Positions 4,974-6,117 of a stretch of 6,117 nt of DNA are shown in pieces. The DNA is taken from the NCBI GenBank assembly GCA_021734725.1, contig JAIPIM010000249.1, positions 1 through 6,117 of the forward strand, given 5' to 3'. The first letter of the stretch is position 1, and every line of letters starts with the position of its first letter. Position numbers and translations under genes: made by a program. Source of the DNA: Minisyncoccota bacterium (GTDB lineage: Bacteria > Verrucomicrobiota > Lentisphaeria > Oligosphaerales > MVZH01). Below the pieces are notes generated by a model, which was given only the letters and a program-made list of their open reading frames with translations, had not been told where the DNA came from and ran no database searches.

Positions 4974-5870
4974 ATGAAGGAAGTTATGACGTTGTGTTTG
5001 GCAGTTGTCGCACTCGGTTTGACGGTGTCTACCGCCATGGGTGAAAATTTCGTTGTGGGGGAGTCGCTGTATCTTCAGAACGGCTGGCACGGTGGCGACT
5101 GGGACGGTGATGAGTGGAACAAGATAAAGGATGGCGAGATGGTCACGGATACCGTCTCCCACACCGGCAGCAACAGTTGGTACTTCCCCGGTGGACCGAC
5201 GACTCAAGGGGCGGGTACGCCGTTTTCACCCCGCCTCAATAAGAGTGTTGGAGCGCCGAGCTACGCGGACACCGCCACCATGGACACGACCCTCTGGTTT
5301 AAAGCCGCGGATCCCACGGGAGACGGATCAGGCTTCAGTCTTTACCAAGGCTCGATCTACGGCGACGACCGGACCGGGTTCAACGTTTATGTTGACGCGA
5401 CCGAGGGCGGTATTGACATCGGCACCTACCGATGGGCTGACAACACATTCGTTTGGGAAAACATTGCCAGTGGACTGGCTCTCGATGCATGGCATTCCAT
5501 CGACATCGAGTCGCTGTTCAAGGACGACTTCTTGAATGACGAAATTACGTATACGATCGACAAGGGAACTTCCAGCGAGGTCGTCTCTTCTGTCGGCAAC
5601 ACCTGGACCCACCCCTGGTTTGACGAAAACAGAAATGATTACTTTCCCGGCGACGGACTGAAGTTCGCCTGGAGTAGCGCCGCACCTGACGCGGCCCTGG
5701 GCTTTTATTTCGACGACATCAGCTACAGCATCGGCAGCGGTGAGAGCTACTCAACCAGCTTTGAATCAGAAACCGACGGTGTCCCAGAACCAGCCACACT
5801 GACACTGCTCGGCTTGAGCTCCGCAGCCCTTCTTCGCCGCAGGCGGGGAACGCCGGCCAGAACTTCCTGA
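4974..5870 (+). CDS. PEP-CTERM sorting domain protein, exported, with a LamG/concanavalin-like beta-rich body
   Basis: The 298-residue product carries two export signals. The first is an N-terminal signal peptide (MKEVMTLCLAVVALGLTVST, 1-20), likely cleaved after A21-M-G23. The second is a C-terminal PEP-CTERM tag: VPEPATL (270-276), a short hydrophobic stretch (about 275-287) and RRRR (288-291), followed by a seven-residue tail. In known systems an exosortase cuts at the PEP motif and the protein ends up at the cell surface or in the extracellular matrix. The body (about 24-265) is rich in Gly, Asp, Ser and aromatic residues with alternating beta-strand patterns: HTGSNSWYFPGG (63-74), GFNVYVDATEGGIDIGTYRW (135-154), AWHSIDIE (172-179), ITYTIDKG (191-198) and GFYFDDISYSI (243-253). 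This resembles the concanavalin-like/LamG jelly rolls common in PVC PEP-CTERM proteins; no catalytic residues are recognised. It has its own intergenic region and no exosortase gene is in the window. Ligand and role are unknown, with surface adhesion or polysaccharide contact as guesses. Confidence 0.88.
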   Translation: MKEVMTLCLAVVALGLTVSTAMGENFVVGESLYLQNGWHGGDWDGDEWNKIKDGEMVTDTVSHTGSNSWYFPGGPTTQGAGTPFSPRLNKSVGAPSYADTATMDTTLWFKAADPTGDGSGFSLYQGSIYGDDRTGFNVYVDATEGGIDIGTYRWADNTFVWENIASGLALDAWHSIDIESLFKDDFLNDEITYTIDKGTSSEVVSSVGNTWTHPWFDENRNDYFPGDGLKFAWSSAAPDAALGFYFDDISYSIGSGESYSTSFESETDGVPEPATLTLLGLSSAALLRRRRGTPARTS

Positions 5871-5881
5871 CTCGTATTCCA

Positions 5882-6117
5882 TTAGCGCCGTCCGCTGTCG
5901 TCATCCGCACGGCATCCGAACTCACGGTGCAAGCGGTCGAGAATCATGACGCGCAACAGCTTGTCGACCGGAATTCCAAGCTCGTCAGCGGACGTCTGGA
6001 TGTTGGAAACACTACCCTCGGCCATCAGATCACTGATCGCGGCCGAAACCCGTTGCAATGTTTCTTCTGAAAGTCCTGCCGCCACATGCCCGCCAGCCAA
6101 CAGGCGGTTGCCGTAGG
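5882..6117 (-). CDS. Unidentified protein, C-terminal 77 residues only (runs off the right edge)
   Basis: On the minus strand the frame is open from the right edge to TAA at 5884-5882, so the gene starts outside the window. The visible part reads YGNRLLAGGHVAAG, then LSEETLQRVSAAISDLMAEG, then SVSNIQTSADELGIPVDKLL, and ends with RVMILDRLHREFGCRADDDSGRR. The sequence is predominantly helical. The pattern of a helix, a turn (TSADELGIPVDKLL) and another amphipathic helix resembles a helix-turn-helix or winged-helix module, so a DNA- or RNA-binding tail is conceivable. I do not recognise the family. A TTG at 6100 could be taken as a start, but the frame continues upstream without a stop and there is no clear ribosome binding site, so it is better treated as partial. 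It converges on the PEP-CTERM gene with only 11 bases between the stops and no visible terminator. Confidence 0.6.
   Translation of the reverse strand, partial: YGNRLLAGGHVAAGLSEETLQRVSAAISDLMAEGSVSNIQTSADELGIPVDKLLRVMILDRLHREFGCRADDDSGRR

Noticed and set aside
4823..5044. 73-codon plus-strand frame overlapping the PEP-CTERM start
   Set aside because: It overlaps the signal-peptide coding region in a different frame, has arginine-rich low-information content and lacks a ribosome binding site.
1..6117. CRISPR array, defence island, rRNA or replication origin
   Set aside because: No regularly spaced direct repeats, no nuclease or defence-gene motifs, no rRNA segments and no DnaA-box clusters were seen on either strand.

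Overview
The window looks like a piece of chromosome from a heterotrophic bacterium of the Planctomycetes-Verrucomicrobia-Chlamydiae (PVC) group, perhaps Lentisphaerota, Kiritimatiellota or a planctomycete. This placement is an inference. It rests on a secreted protein with a VPEP...RRRR (PEP-CTERM) tail, and on a URO-D-like protein, a sugar-isomerase-like TIM barrel and a Gfo/Idh/MocA oxidoreductase lying close together, a gene mix often seen in that group. Base composition is moderate in the genes and AT-rich at about 28-120.

Layout. Positions 1-27 hold a textbook intrinsic terminator for a gene to the left of the window. After about 95 bases of AT-rich spacer comes a compact mobile-element relic: three adjacent hairpins (125-185, 190-220, 221-242) abutting the first 35 codons of an IS1182/IS5-like transposase on the minus strand (348 down to 241). 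A weak promoter candidate (389-418) precedes a four-gene plus-strand run: a URO-D-like protein (457-1578), a sugar phosphate isomerase/epimerase-like protein (1616-2404), an RluA-type pseudouridine synthase (2454-3161) and a Gfo/Idh/MocA oxidoreductase (3170-4519). Gaps within the run are 37, 49 and 8 bases, so it is probably one transcript. Next is a 454-base gap (4520-4973) with a possible terminator and several inverted repeats. A PEP-CTERM exported protein follows (4974-5870). Convergent with it is the 3' end of an unidentified minus-strand gene that runs off the right edge (6117 to 5882).

How the genes may work together. The isomerase-like and oxidoreductase genes suggest uptake and conversion of a sugar, uronate or cyclitol, by C2 epimerisation/isomerisation and NAD(P)-dependent redox chemistry. 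The URO-D-like protein is not a normal HemE. It could be a methyl-transfer or decarboxylating enzyme acting on the same or a related substrate, but no substrate can be read from the sequence. The pseudouridine synthase is an RNA-modification enzyme that seems to be carried in the run rather than belonging to the pathway. The PEP-CTERM protein is a surface or matrix protein with its own intergenic region and is probably a separate unit. I see no CRISPR array, tRNA, rRNA, defence system or origin.
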